The notes under the pieces: generated by a model | Seen by the model: only the letters and a program-made list of their open reading frames with translations | What the model was told of the DNA's origin: nothing | The model's database searches: none | Assembly: GCF_014207985.1 (NCBI RefSeq) | Contig: NZ_JACHMI010000001.1 | Coordinates: 10,957,001-11,021,000 of the forward strand | Direction: 5' to 3' | Source of the DNA: Nonomuraea rubra | GTDB taxonomy: Bacteria > Actinomycetota > Actinomycetes > Streptosporangiales > Streptosporangiaceae | DNA: 64,000 nt | Shown: one piece after another, positions 8,131 through 16,369 of the stretch | How the letters are laid out: each line of letters starts with the position of its first letter | Position numbering within the stretch: the stretch's first letter is position 1 | Made by a program: the position numbers and the translations under genes

Positions 8131-8471
8131 AGCCCCTCCAGCCCGGTCCGTACGCGCTCGGCCGACTCGACGCCGGCCTGCTCGGCACGCGTGTAGTTCT
8201 GCTCCGACAGCTCGGCCTTCGCGGCGTGGTCGCGCAACGTCCGTGCCGTGGCGCCGAACGCGTTCTGCACCAGCTCGGTCAGCCCGGCGAACTCGACGTC
8301 GAACCCCGCCCCCGGCCGCTCGGGCGCCGCCCCGGCGCCTCCCGCGTGATCGGCCCTGCCGAGCGCGCCGCCCAGGGCCCGCTCCAGCTCGTCCGCCTGC
8401 TCCCTGAGCCTGCCGGCGGACACGGTCCGGCTGCCGTGGACGACCTGGATCCCGTCGCCGCGCTCGCTCAT
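8127..8471 (-). CDS. Small WXG100-like/ESX-associated protein
   Basis: 114 residues, mostly helical, no signal peptide. Two long helices flank a Gly/Ala/Pro-rich linker (VSAGRLREQADELERALGG ... FAGLTELVQNAFGATARTLRDHAAKAELSEQNYTRAEQAG). This is the pattern of WXG100-type or DUF2580-like proteins linked to type VII secretion in actinobacteria, although a clear W-x-G turn is missing. Its ATG overlaps the YbaB-like stop (ATGA) and its stop overlaps the next start (GTGA), so the three genes form a tightly coupled operon. Confidence 0.65.
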   Translation of the reverse strand: MSERGDGIQVVHGSRTVSAGRLREQADELERALGGALGRADHAGGAGAAPERPGAGFDVEFAGLTELVQNAFGATARTLRDHAAKAELSEQNYTRAEQAGVESAERVRTGLEGL

Positions 8472-8851
8472 CGCCGGGTGCCCTGCTGCATCAGCCGGTC
8501 CAGCCGCGCGGTCAGCTCGCCGGCGGCCAGGAGGATCTCGTTCATGTTGCCGCGGGCGTCGGCCTCGATGTCCTTCAGCAGCGCGGTCAGCTCCGGCGTC
8601 TCCTGCCGCAGGACGTCGGGAACGGCCTGCATCGCGCGCTCCTGGGCAGTGGCACGGGCCCGCCCGAACGCCTCCTTGATCGCGGCGGCCAGCTCTTCGG
8701 ACGGCAGCCGCATCGCCCTGGGGTCGATCACCAGCTCCACCAGGTCGCTGGTGCCGTCGACCGTCACCTTGACCAGGCCGTTCGCCGCGGCCTCGACCTC
8801 CCGCAGCTCGGCGAACCGGTCCAGGAAGTCGGCCTCGTCCGAGGTCGCCAT
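8468..8851 (-). CDS. YbaB/EbfC-family nucleoid-associated protein (ESX-linked type)
   Basis: 127 residues. The core (ANGLVKVTVDGTSDLVELVIDPRAM then LPSEELAAAIKEAFGRARATAQERA, in two halves) is the YbaB/EbfC fold: an alpha-beta dimer that binds DNA nonspecifically. Copies next to WXG-type genes, as here, are usually separate from the recR-linked housekeeping copy and are often found in type VII-related loci. First gene of the operon with the two downstream genes. Upstream, ~150 bp separate it from the tmRNA terminator. Confidence 0.8.
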   Translation of the reverse strand: MATSDEADFLDRFAELREVEAAANGLVKVTVDGTSDLVELVIDPRAMRLPSEELAAAIKEAFGRARATAQERAMQAVPDVLRQETPELTALLKDIEADARGNMNEILLAAGELTARLDRLMQQGTRR

Positions 8852-9000
8852 GGCCCCTCACTTTCGGTCATGCTCGATGGCAAATTTCGGCCAAAGAGAT
8901 CCAAGCAGAAGGGCACGGCGCCACCCGTGATCGATCTTGAAAGTTCGCCCACGGTTCACCCGGCGGTTCCCCGGCGCACAAAACGTCGTGAACGCGAAAA

Positions 9001-9041
9001 ACCGCCCCCACCTGCGGAGTTTCCGCAGGTGGAGGCGGTCT
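9001..9041 (-). terminator. Intrinsic terminator of ssrA
   Basis: Directly after the tmRNA 3' end. Near-perfect hairpin with arms ACCGCC-CCACCTGCGG and CCGCAGGTGG-GGCGGT around an AGTTT loop. On the minus strand it is followed by a TTTTT run. Classic rho-independent terminator. Confidence 0.85.
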
Positions 9042-9045
9042 GAAG

Positions 9046-9429
9046 TGGTGGAGGTGGCGGGAATCGAACCCGCGTCCTTCAACCCCAAGTCAGGGCTTCT
9101 CCGGGCGCAGCCTGCTGTGCTTTTCTCAGCCCCGGCGATCACGCAGGCGAGTCGCCGACGGGCTCAGCCACTGTTTGATTTCCCGATCGCCCCCGTGGCC
9201 GGGTTGATCGGTTGAGCCTTCTAGCGATGCCAGACACCGGGCCGAAGGCACTCCCGGGCTGACAGTGGTTTCGCTACTTAGGCAGCGAGCGCCAGGTCAG
9301 ACCTGGCAGCCACAGTGCTCTTGGAATTGGCACTTGTAGTTTGCGGTCACAGGATTAACGAGGTTATGTCCGCAGTCCTCGGCCCGCTTCACCTGGCTTG
9401 CAAGGTCAAAGTCGAAGCCAGTCACCCCC
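9046..9429 (-). ncRNA. ssrA: tmRNA (SsrA)
   Basis: 384 nt. The 3' end has the tRNA-like T arm (GCGGG TTCGATT CCCGC) and the encoded ACCACCTCCACCA terminus. The 5' end (GGGGGTGACTGGCTTCGAC) supplies the other acceptor strand, GGGGGTG pairing with CACCTCC with one G-U. The tag frame ends in Leu-Ala-Leu-Ala-Ala-TAA (stop at 9278-9280). Read back from there it gives the tag ANSKSTVAARSDLALAA with a GCC resume codon at 9329-9331. tmRNA enters stalled ribosomes charged with alanine and tags the nascent chain for proteolysis, working with SmpB, encoded 2.2 kb upstream on the same strand. Confidence 0.95.
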
Positions 9430-9739
9430 TGTGCAGTTTTCAACACGCGCCCCGTCAGGACGTGGCCCGCGCATTGATGAATCTACAGGGGACAACACCC
9501 TCAACGCCAACTTAATTCCTGGTGTAGCCGCACATGCCGAAACCCCCGGGAGCGTGGCACAGAGGCGCGCGCTCCCGGGGGCCGACCGGCAGGGTCGAGC
9601 CGGTCCGGACGGCAGGACTTCCCCCGAGATGAAGTCCTGATCTCATCACGGCGACTGGGACCGCAACCCCCCGAGCGGGCCCAGTCATTCAGTAAGACGC
9701 AATCGGATGCCCGGATGGTTGCTCAGCGTCGCGACAATT
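9430..9739. other. 310-bp gap between ssrA and the PBP gene
   Basis: No credible gene. It contains a perfect 12-bp inverted repeat (CCCCCGGGAGCG at 9543-9554 and CGCTCCCGGGGG at 9570-9581, 15-nt loop), a likely terminator for the PBP gene, although no strong T run follows. The ssrA promoter must lie between this hairpin and 9430; no clear -35/-10 pair could be assigned. Confidence 0.6.
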
Positions 9740-11596
9740 TCACGATGGGTTGCGCAGGCCCGCGAAGAAGCTGCCCGCCACGGCCGCGGGGTCGTAGTTC
9801 TTCGTCAGCACCGCGATGGCCACATCGCCCTGCCAGCCGACGAACCAGCCCTGCTGGCTGCCCGCCGACGCCCGGACGCCGTAGACGCGGCCCTTGCCCG
9901 CCTGGGCGGGCGTACCGGCCGCGCCGGCCCGCATCATGGTCGTCAGCGCGGCGCGGACCTCGGCGTCCATCGGAACGGGCGCCGGCTGGGTGGCCGGGGT
10001 CGCCTCGGCCGACGGGTCGGGCGACTTCGGGTCGGTGACCAGCACCGGCGGCCGCCACGTGCCCGAGCCCACCGCCGCGGCCACCAGGGCCATGCTGAGC
10101 GGACTCATCTGGACGTTCTGGCCCGCGATGGCCTTGGCCTTGTCGGCGTCGCTGGCCAGCCCCGGCAGCGCCCCGCTGAACGACTTGAGCGGCAGCCGCC
10201 ACGGCAGCCCCACGCCGAACGCCTTCGCGCTGCGCTCCAGGTCGCCGGCCGTGACCCGGCGGGCCAGCGAGGCCAGCGCGGTCACGCAGCCCTTGGCGAA
10301 GTTCTCCTGGAAGGTGGCCGAGGTCGTGACGCCCGTGGACTGCCCGGCGTGCACGAACTTGGCCCCGCCGACCGTGCGCTCCTGCGGGCAGGCCAGCTTC
10401 TGCTTGGTGCTCACCTTCTTCTTCAGCAGCGCGTCGGCGGCCACGATCGAGAACGCCGTGCCGGCGGGGAACTTGCCGGCCAGCGCGTCGCGCTCCTGGT
10501 GCAGGCCCTTGGTGCTGACGGCGAGGATCTCGCCGGTGTCGCGCTGCACCGCCACCAGCGCGCTCGTCCCGGTGTCGGCCACCGCCTGCTCGGCCGCGGC
10601 CTGCGTGGCGCGGTCGATCGTGGTCTTCACCGAGACGTTCTGCCGGCCGGGCCACTCCTCCAGCTGCGCGACCTGCCGGCCGGTCTTGAGGTCGAGGGTG
10701 ACCACCCTGGTCTCGGTGGAGCCGGTCAGGTAGTTCTGGTAGGCCTGCTGCAGGCCGTTCCTGCCCACCGAGTCGCCGGCCCGCTGCGGGCCACCGAGCT
10801 TCTGCTCGGTCTCGGGCGTGAGCGCGCTGACGTCGCCCACGATCTGGCGCGGCGCGTCGGGATCGACGGGCTGCTCCTGCGCCTCGATCTCGACCCCGTC
10901 GATGGCCTCCAGCTTCGCCTGCATCGACTGGTAACGCGAGCGCCCGAACGTCACGAGCTGGACGAACTTCTCCGGAGGCGAGGACCTGACCCGGCTCAGC
11001 AGCCGGTCCTGGGCGTAGCCGGTGACCTCCGACAGCTGGGTGACCACCTCTTCCGCCTGGTCGCCGAGCTGGTTGGGGTAGACACCGGCGACGTAGAGCA
11101 CCCTGTCGCTCTGGAGCGCGTCGCCCGCCCTGTCGACGATCGGCTGGCGCGGCCTGGGCCGGGTGTCGACCGCGAACCGCTGCCCCTCCTTGAGCTCCGG
11201 ATGCAGGACCGAGGGCGACCAGCGCACCTTCCACGAGCCGTCGACCAGGTGCAGCGGCAGCACGCCTTCGTACTGCCACAGGGGGTTGTTCTCCCCCAGG
11301 TCGACCTCGGCGTGGAAGTCGGCCTTGGACTCGTCGCCGGTCACGCCGATACTCGTGATCTTGAAGCGGAACGAGGCCGCGTCGAGCTCCAGCTTGGCGT
11401 CGGCCAGTGCCTTGCGCACCGTCGCCGCGTCGCCGTCGGTGCGGCCGGCGGCCAGCTCGTAGTCCTCCGTCTGCCAGCCCACGAGGAAGTCACGCACCGC
11501 GTCGTGCGGTGACGGCTCCTCGAAGCAGCCGGTCAGCGTGGTGCTCGCGACCGCCAGGGTGACGGTCGCGGCCAAGGTGCGGCGGGCGCGTCTCAT
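9740..11596 (-). CDS. Penicillin-binding-protein-like lipoprotein with degenerate active site
   Basis: 618 residues from the ATG at 11596 (an in-frame GTG at 11611 is possible). Lipobox TLTGC after a short signal peptide. Then an NTF2-like MecA_N domain (HDAVRDFLVGWQTEDYELAA), a dimerisation domain and a transpeptidase domain. The three catalytic motifs are all altered: TAFS near residue 380 for SxxK, KGCVT for SxN, and RASAGS for KTGT. The paralogue at 40630 in this window keeps STFK, SCN and KTG. So the protein should be unable to acylate and may be structural or regulatory at the outer membrane face. It lies 19 bp after smpB on the same strand. Confidence 0.82.
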   Translation of the reverse strand: MRRARRTLAATVTLAVASTTLTGCFEEPSPHDAVRDFLVGWQTEDYELAAGRTDGDAATVRKALADAKLELDAASFRFKITSIGVTGDESKADFHAEVDLGENNPLWQYEGVLPLHLVDGSWKVRWSPSVLHPELKEGQRFAVDTRPRPRQPIVDRAGDALQSDRVLYVAGVYPNQLGDQAEEVVTQLSEVTGYAQDRLLSRVRSSPPEKFVQLVTFGRSRYQSMQAKLEAIDGVEIEAQEQPVDPDAPRQIVGDVSALTPETEQKLGGPQRAGDSVGRNGLQQAYQNYLTGSTETRVVTLDLKTGRQVAQLEEWPGRQNVSVKTTIDRATQAAAEQAVADTGTSALVAVQRDTGEILAVSTKGLHQERDALAGKFPAGTAFSIVAADALLKKKVSTKQKLACPQERTVGGAKFVHAGQSTGVTTSATFQENFAKGCVTALASLARRVTAGDLERSAKAFGVGLPWRLPLKSFSGALPGLASDADKAKAIAGQNVQMSPLSMALVAAAVGSGTWRPPVLVTDPKSPDPSAEATPATQPAPVPMDAEVRAALTTMMRAGAAGTPAQAGKGRVYGVRASAGSQQGWFVGWQGDVAIAVLTKNYDPAAVAGSFFAGLRNPS

Positions 11597-11630
11597 CGGT
11601 TGCGGTGTCACACTCTCATCGGTTGCGGTG
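11591..11630 (-). repeat. 17-bp direct repeat spanning smpB stop and PBP start
   Basis: CACCGCAACCGATGAGA occurs twice with a 23-bp period (11614-11630 and 11591-11607). The first copy holds the smpB stop codon and the second holds the ATG of the PBP-like gene, so a short tandem duplication appears to have supplied the downstream start. Confidence 0.85.
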
Positions 11631-12083
11631 CCGCAGTGCCCGGGCCATCTCCCGCTTGGCCTGCTGCTCCGCCAGCGACTGCCGCTTGTCCCAGTCTTTC
11701 TTGCCTCGGGCCACGGCGATCTCGACCTTGGCCCTGCCGTCCTTGAAGTAGAGCGTCAGCGGCACGATCGTGAGCCCGCCCTCCTTCGTCTTGGCGGCGA
11801 GCTTCTCGATCTCCTTGCGGTGCAGCAGCAGCTTGCGCTTGCGGCGCGCCGCGTGGTTGGTCCACGTGCCCTGGGAGTATTCGGGAATGTGGACGTTGAG
11901 CAGCCACGCTTCGTTGCCGTCGATGCTGGCGTAGCCGTCGACGAGCGAGGCGCGGCCCTCGCGTAGCGACTTCACCTCGGTGCCCTGCAGCACGAGACCC
12001 GCCTCGAAGGTGTCCTCGACGTGGTAGTCGTGCCGAGCACGCTTGTTCTGGGCGATGACCTTCCGCCCGGTCTCACGTGGCAT
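11616..12083 (-). CDS. smpB: SsrA-binding protein SmpB
   Basis: 155 residues, the usual length. Conserved core: [39 protein letters not shown] (in adjacent stretches), and NVHIPEY, plus the basic C-terminal tail [19 protein letters not shown] that mimics a codon-anticodon helix in the decoding centre. SmpB binds the tRNA-like domain of tmRNA and is needed for trans-translation. The order ftsE-ftsX-smpB-ssrA on one strand is common in actinobacteria. Confidence 0.97.
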   Translation of the reverse strand: MPRETGRKVIAQNKRARHDYHVEDTFEAGLVLQGTEVKSLREGRASLVDGYASIDGNEAWLLNVHIPEYSQGTWTNHAARRKRKLLLHRKEIEKLAAKTKEGGLTIVPLTLYFKDGRAKVEIAVARGKKDWDKRQSLAEQQAKREMARALRHRNR

Positions 12084-12131
12084 GCTTCGACTTTACCGGC
12101 GACCGGGGCGGTCACGACCCAAGCGCACCCG

Positions 12132-13031
12132 CTACACCCTGAGGTAGCGGCGCAGCGTCACGAACGAGGCCAGGATACAGATCACGACACCGATGATCAT
12201 AGTGAGCGTGATCGTCTGGGCCAGGTCGTTCCAGCCGAGCCCGGTGCCGAAGAAGTTGACGACCTCGTCGAACAGGAACACCTTCGCCAGGATCAGGATG
12301 ATCGCGGCGAACACCCCGCCGACCAGGCCGGCGATGACGCCCTCCATGACGAAGGGGAGCTGGATGTAGAGGTTGGAGGCACCGACCAGCCGCATGATGC
12401 CCGTCTCCCTGCGCCGGTTGAACGCCGACAGCCGCACCGTGTTGCCGATCAGCAGGGCGGCCGCCAGCACCAGCACGACGGCCACCGAGAGCGCGGCCAC
12501 CGCGAGCGTGTTCAGCAGCTTGAAGAACGGGGCGATGAGCTGCTTCTGGTCCATCACCTGCGCCACGCCGGGCTGGCCCTTCATGGCGTCGATGATGGGC
12601 TGGTAGTTGTCAGGATTCTCCAGGCTGATCCTGAACGACTGGGGCAGGTCCTCGACCTTGGTCGCGTCGACCAGGGCCTTGTTGGACGAGAACGACTGCT
12701 TGAAGTTCTCGTACGCGGCCGCTTCGTCCTCGAACACCACTCCCTTGACGCCGGGGGTGTTCTCGATGTGCTCCTGGAGCGCCTTGGTCTGCGCGGGCGT
12801 GATCGCCTTGCCGTTGCAGGCCGTCATGGCCGTCCCCTTCTTACAGAGGAAGACCGAGATTTCGACCTTGTCGTTCCAGTAGCCGCTCATCAGCCCGACC
12901 TGACTGTTGATCATCAGGCCGACACCCAGCAGCGCCATGCTGACCGCCACGGTGATGACCACGGCGATCGTCATTGTCAGGTTACGGCGGAGGCCGATCC
13001 AGACCTCGGAGAAGATGAAATTCGCCCGCAT
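12132..13031 (-). CDS. ftsX: Cell-division ABC transporter permease FtsX
   Basis: 299 residues with four membrane helices: one after a short cytoplasmic tail (residues ~22-42) and three in the C-terminal half (LAVAALSVAVVLVLAAALLI, FVMEGVIAGLVGGVFAAII, ITLTMIIGVVICILASFVTL). The first extracellular loop is large (~130 residues, with a Cys pair CKKGTAMTACNGK) and is the part that activates peptidoglycan hydrolases (RipC-like in mycobacteria). RRRETGIMRLVGAS is the FtsX cytoplasmic motif. Partner of FtsE, 20 bp upstream. Confidence 0.96.
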   Translation of the reverse strand: MRANFIFSEVWIGLRRNLTMTIAVVITVAVSMALLGVGLMINSQVGLMSGYWNDKVEISVFLCKKGTAMTACNGKAITPAQTKALQEHIENTPGVKGVVFEDEAAAYENFKQSFSSNKALVDATKVEDLPQSFRISLENPDNYQPIIDAMKGQPGVAQVMDQKQLIAPFFKLLNTLAVAALSVAVVLVLAAALLIGNTVRLSAFNRRRETGIMRLVGASNLYIQLPFVMEGVIAGLVGGVFAAIILILAKVFLFDEVVNFFGTGLGWNDLAQTITLTMIIGVVICILASFVTLRRYLRV

Positions 13032-13051
13032 GTCTTGTCTGCAGCTCCCTG

Positions 13052-13741
13052 TCAGTACGCCTGGCCGTACACGCCACGCGACTGGTCACGGACGATCTTG
13101 CCGTCCTCCAGCTCCACGACACGCTTACGCATGGAGTCGACGATGGCCGCGTCGTGCGTGGCCATGACGACCGTGGTGCCAGTCCTGTTGATGCGGTCGA
13201 GCACCTTCATGATGCCGATGCTCGTCGCGGGGTCGATGTTGCCCGTGGGCTCGTCGGCCAGCAGGATCATCGGCCTGTTGACGAACGCGCGGGCCATGGC
13301 GACGCGCTGCTGCTCACCGCCGGACAGCTCGTCGGGCATGCGGTGCGCCTTGCCCTCCAGGCCGACCAGCTCGACGACCTCGGGCACCACCTTGCGGATG
13401 AACCGCCGGGGCTTGCCGATGACCTCGAGGGCGAACGCCACGTTCTCGTAGACGTTCTTGTTGGGGAGCAGCCTGAAGTCCTGGAAGACGCAGCCGATGC
13501 GGCGGCGCAGGTGCGGCACCTTGAAGTTGGAGAGGCGAGCCAGGTCCTTGCCGGCGACGTGGATCGCGCCGGAGTTGGGCCGCTCCTCCTTCAGGATCAG
13601 ACGAAGGAACGTCGACTTGCCTGATCCCGAGGGACCGACGAGGAACACGAACTCGCCCTTGTCCACGTCAACGGATACGTGGTCGAGGGCGGGCCGGTTC
13701 TGGTTCGCGTAGACCTTGGTGACATTATCGAAATGGATCAC
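13052..13741 (-). CDS. ftsE: Cell-division ABC transporter ATPase FtsE
   Basis: 229 residues. Walker [11 protein letters not shown]-loop [20 protein letters not shown], signature [15 protein letters not shown], Walker [13 protein letters not shown] and the H-loop MATHD are all intact. Opening sequence [19 protein letters not shown] is typical. FtsEX couples ATP hydrolysis to activation of septal peptidoglycan hydrolases. Start of the ftsE-ftsX-smpB cluster; about 200 bp separate it from the divergent small gene at 13944, leaving room for promoters in both directions. Confidence 0.97.
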   Translation of the reverse strand: MIHFDNVTKVYANQNRPALDHVSVDVDKGEFVFLVGPSGSGKSTFLRLILKEERPNSGAIHVAGKDLARLSNFKVPHLRRRIGCVFQDFRLLPNKNVYENVAFALEVIGKPRRFIRKVVPEVVELVGLEGKAHRMPDELSGGEQQRVAMARAFVNRPMILLADEPTGNIDPATSIGIMKVLDRINRTGTTVVMATHDAAIVDSMRKRVVELEDGKIVRDQSRGVYGQAY

Positions 13742-13943
13742 GAGAGCATCACGGCATGCCAGTCTAGGGGTCAGGACGGAAGCGAGGGTGGCACATGCCC
13801 ACTTCCCGCCACCGGCCGATCGGGGGCGTTGACTTTACTGATGATCGACGTTCCGATTGGCCAGACGACAGTCTAGGGGGAAGACTGGCATGGAACGTCC
13901 ATAACGGAAACAAAACGATTGTGCGGCTAGACTTGGGGCTGTC

Positions 13944-14120
13944 ATGAGTTGCGAACACCTCGTATGCGCCCAGTGCGCTCACCCCGTGGTCGAGGGGCGC
14001 TGCCCCGTCTGCCGCGCGAACAGGGAGCGGATGCACAACCACGGCTTCGCCGGGCTGCCACCCGCCCTCATCGCCCTGCTCCTCGTCGCCCTGCTCGTGC
14101 TGACCCTCGCGGCCCAGCAC

Positions 14121-14135
<15 letters not shown>
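13944..14135 (+). CDS. Tiny zinc-ribbon-like, single-pass membrane protein
   Basis: 63 residues. The N-terminal half has five cysteines in a ribbon-like layout (CEHLVCAQC ... CPVC, plus His), suited to binding one zinc. The C-terminal half is one membrane helix ([21 protein letters not shown]). Preceded by TTGGGG 6 nt before the ATG. Function unknown. The last 15 bp overlap the 3' end of prfB on the other strand, so the two genes are convergent. Confidence 0.65.
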
Positions 14136-15236
<1,101 letters not shown>

Positions 15237-15283
15237 GTCTCCCAAGGGTACGCGACCCTCGCGGGCCCGAATAACATGGCGAG

Positions 15284-16309
15284 GTGCGTGCATACGGTCG
15301 GCGTGGGATGCTGGCGCTCGCCGCCGGCCTGCTCGCCGCGGTGACCGCCTGCACCGGCGATGCCCGGACCCCGGCCACCACGCCCGCGGCCGCGGTCACC
15401 ACGACCCCGCCGCCCTCCCCCGCCGAGCCCGAGGTGACGCTGGCGGAGGCGGCCGAGGAGTTCACCGCCTTCACCCTCACCGACAACGCGCTGCGCGGCC
15501 CGGACTGGCGGAGCGAGTTCGAGGGCAGGCTGCGGGAGGCCAGCGACATCACGACAGGCGGCCAGTGGGCGATCACCCAGGCCGCCTACGTGTCCACCGG
15601 CTCCAGGCCGCCGCGCCGCCAGTGGGGCGCGCCGACGCTGTACGTGCCCAGGTTCGCCCAGGGCGAGCGGGCGCCCTGGTTCAGCGCGCTGGTGACCCGC
15701 GACGGGCGGCAGACGCTGCTGACCTTCGCCAAGTCCGACCGCTGGCGCCTCAGCTCCGCGGCCGAGCTGCTGCCGGGGCAGAGCCTGCCGGAGGTCGAGC
15801 TGGACACCGACGGATACGCCTCCAGCCTTGCGCCCGACGACAAGACCGTCACGATCAGCCCGCAGTTCATGGGCCCCGTGCACGCCAGCGTGGCGGAGAC
15901 GGGCAAGTCCGGGGTCACGGCAGGGCTGCTCGCGGAGGGTCCGTACACGACGGACGTGGCCGAGCAGATCGCCGCGCTGCGCGTCAAGGCCAAGCGCGCT
16001 GAGCTGAGCTACGACTCGATCTTCAGCGCCGACAACTTCCCCGTCTACGCCCTGCGCACCGAGGGCGGCGGGGCGCTGATCCAGTATTCGCTGTCGCGGA
16101 ACAGCACGACGAGAAACGTGCTGGACGAGACGTACAAGATCCCCGTGCCGCCGGAGGCGAGCTGGGCGATTCCCGACAAGACCGTGCGCCTCAACCTGAA
16201 GCTGACCGAAGTGCACCAGTACGCGACCGTCGTCCCACCCCTTACCAGGCCCTCCGCGGCATCCGTGATCGCCCACGACGGCGCGCTCACGCGGGCCTCC
16301 GGCCAGTAG
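15284..16309 (+). CDS. Secreted lipoprotein of unknown function
   Basis: 341 residues from a GTG. Signal peptide [18 protein letters not shown] with a VTAC lipobox, then a Pro/Thr/Ala-rich linker of ~30 residues. The rest is a mixed alpha-beta domain, with [14 protein letters not shown] start ([22 protein letters not shown] in two stretches), many aromatic-containing strands and no catalytic motif recognised. Lipoproteins with this layout are conserved next to prfB in several actinomycetes, but I know no function. Divergent from prfB with 47 bp between starts. Confidence 0.75.
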   Translation: MRAYGRRGMLALAAGLLAAVTACTGDARTPATTPAAAVTTTPPPSPAEPEVTLAEAAEEFTAFTLTDNALRGPDWRSEFEGRLREASDITTGGQWAITQAAYVSTGSRPPRRQWGAPTLYVPRFAQGERAPWFSALVTRDGRQTLLTFAKSDRWRLSSAAELLPGQSLPEVELDTDGYASSLAPDDKTVTISPQFMGPVHASVAETGKSGVTAGLLAEGPYTTDVAEQIAALRVKAKRAELSYDSIFSADNFPVYALRTEGGGALIQYSLSRNSTTRNVLDETYKIPVPPEASWAIPDKTVRLNLKLTEVHQYATVVPPLTRPSAASVIAHDGALTRASGQ

Positions 16310-16325
16310 CCGCCCGCTCCGGCGG

Positions 16326-16354
16326 GCCGGGGACGGCGGTCGGCCGGCCCCGGC
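16326..16354. terminator. Hairpin between convergent genes
   Basis: Inverted repeat GCCGGGG (16326-16332) and CCCCGGC (16348-16354), in the 60 bp between the lipoprotein stop and the NAD-GDH stop. It could terminate both strands. There is no T run, as is usual for high-GC actinomycetes. Confidence 0.5.
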
Positions 16355-16369
16355 GGCGCGTGACGGAGA

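Noticed and set aside
9046..9429. Resume codon GCA at GCAAACTACAAG
   Set aside because: That frame ends after 15 codons in TGA without the LALAA degradation signal; the LALAA frame is far better supported.
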